Shown one piece after another: positions 5,332-5,378 of a stretch of 5,378 nt of DNA. The first letter of the stretch is position 1. Each line of letters begins with the position of its first letter. This DNA is from Oscillospiraceae bacterium (GTDB taxonomy: Bacteria > Bacillota > Clostridia > Oscillospirales > Ruminococcaceae), in contig JAFTNX010000151.1 in NCBI GenBank assembly GCA_017451665.1, positions 1 through 5,378 of the forward strand, written 5' to 3'. The translations under genes and the position numbers were made by a program. Under the pieces are notes generated by a model, which saw nothing but the letters and a program-made list of their open reading frames with translations, searched no databases and was not told the DNA's origin.

Positions 5332-5378
5332 AAAAAAGATTTCAGGTTTGTAGACTTGAACAATTTTAAGCGATAATA

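Overview
The window looks like a chromosomal segment of an anaerobic Clostridia-class Bacillota, most probably Ruminococcus/Oscillospiraceae-like, with a phage-derived block at its right end. Grounds for this are moderately AT-rich DNA, strong AAGGAGG-type ribosome binding sites, a secreted DUF4430 protein with a lysine-rich anchored tail, an EAL-HDOD protein of the YuxH type, and a family-4 phage holin paired with a GH25-LysM endolysin. The taxonomic call is inference from style and gene content.

Left part, plus strand (1-2417). The window opens inside a cobalamin (B12) riboswitch whose 5' end lies off the edge. It leads into a 283-aa secreted protein with a signal peptide, a DUF4430 (transcobalamin C-terminal-like) domain, an acidic linker and a C-terminal membrane/sorting-type tail. 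A hairpin terminator follows. Next is a separate transcription unit with a good sigma-A promoter (extended -10), a strong Shine-Dalgarno and a GTG start, encoding a 407-aa EAL-HDOD protein. It ends at a perfect 11-bp hairpin that can terminate transcription from both sides.

Right part, minus strand (5378-2462). Reading leftward, a 12-bp terminator closes whatever lies beyond the window. It is followed by a phage structural-type protein (418 aa, probable carbohydrate- or surface-binding fibre/tip), a holin (about 138 aa) and a GH25 endolysin with SH3-like and LysM wall-binding modules. The three genes are packed so that each stop codon overlaps the ribosome binding site of the next, as in a phage lysis cassette. 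The cassette meets the EAL-HDOD gene tail to tail, separated by only 44 bp, so the end of the prophage or phage remnant probably lies at or near 2420-2460.

The points most worth checking are the B12-controlled transcobalamin-like surface protein and the apparent AUA start codon of the holin. The holin has a well-placed ribosome binding site but no ATG, GTG or TTG at the right distance from it. I did not find a clearly new multi-gene system. No tRNA, rRNA, CRISPR array or insertion sequence is visible.
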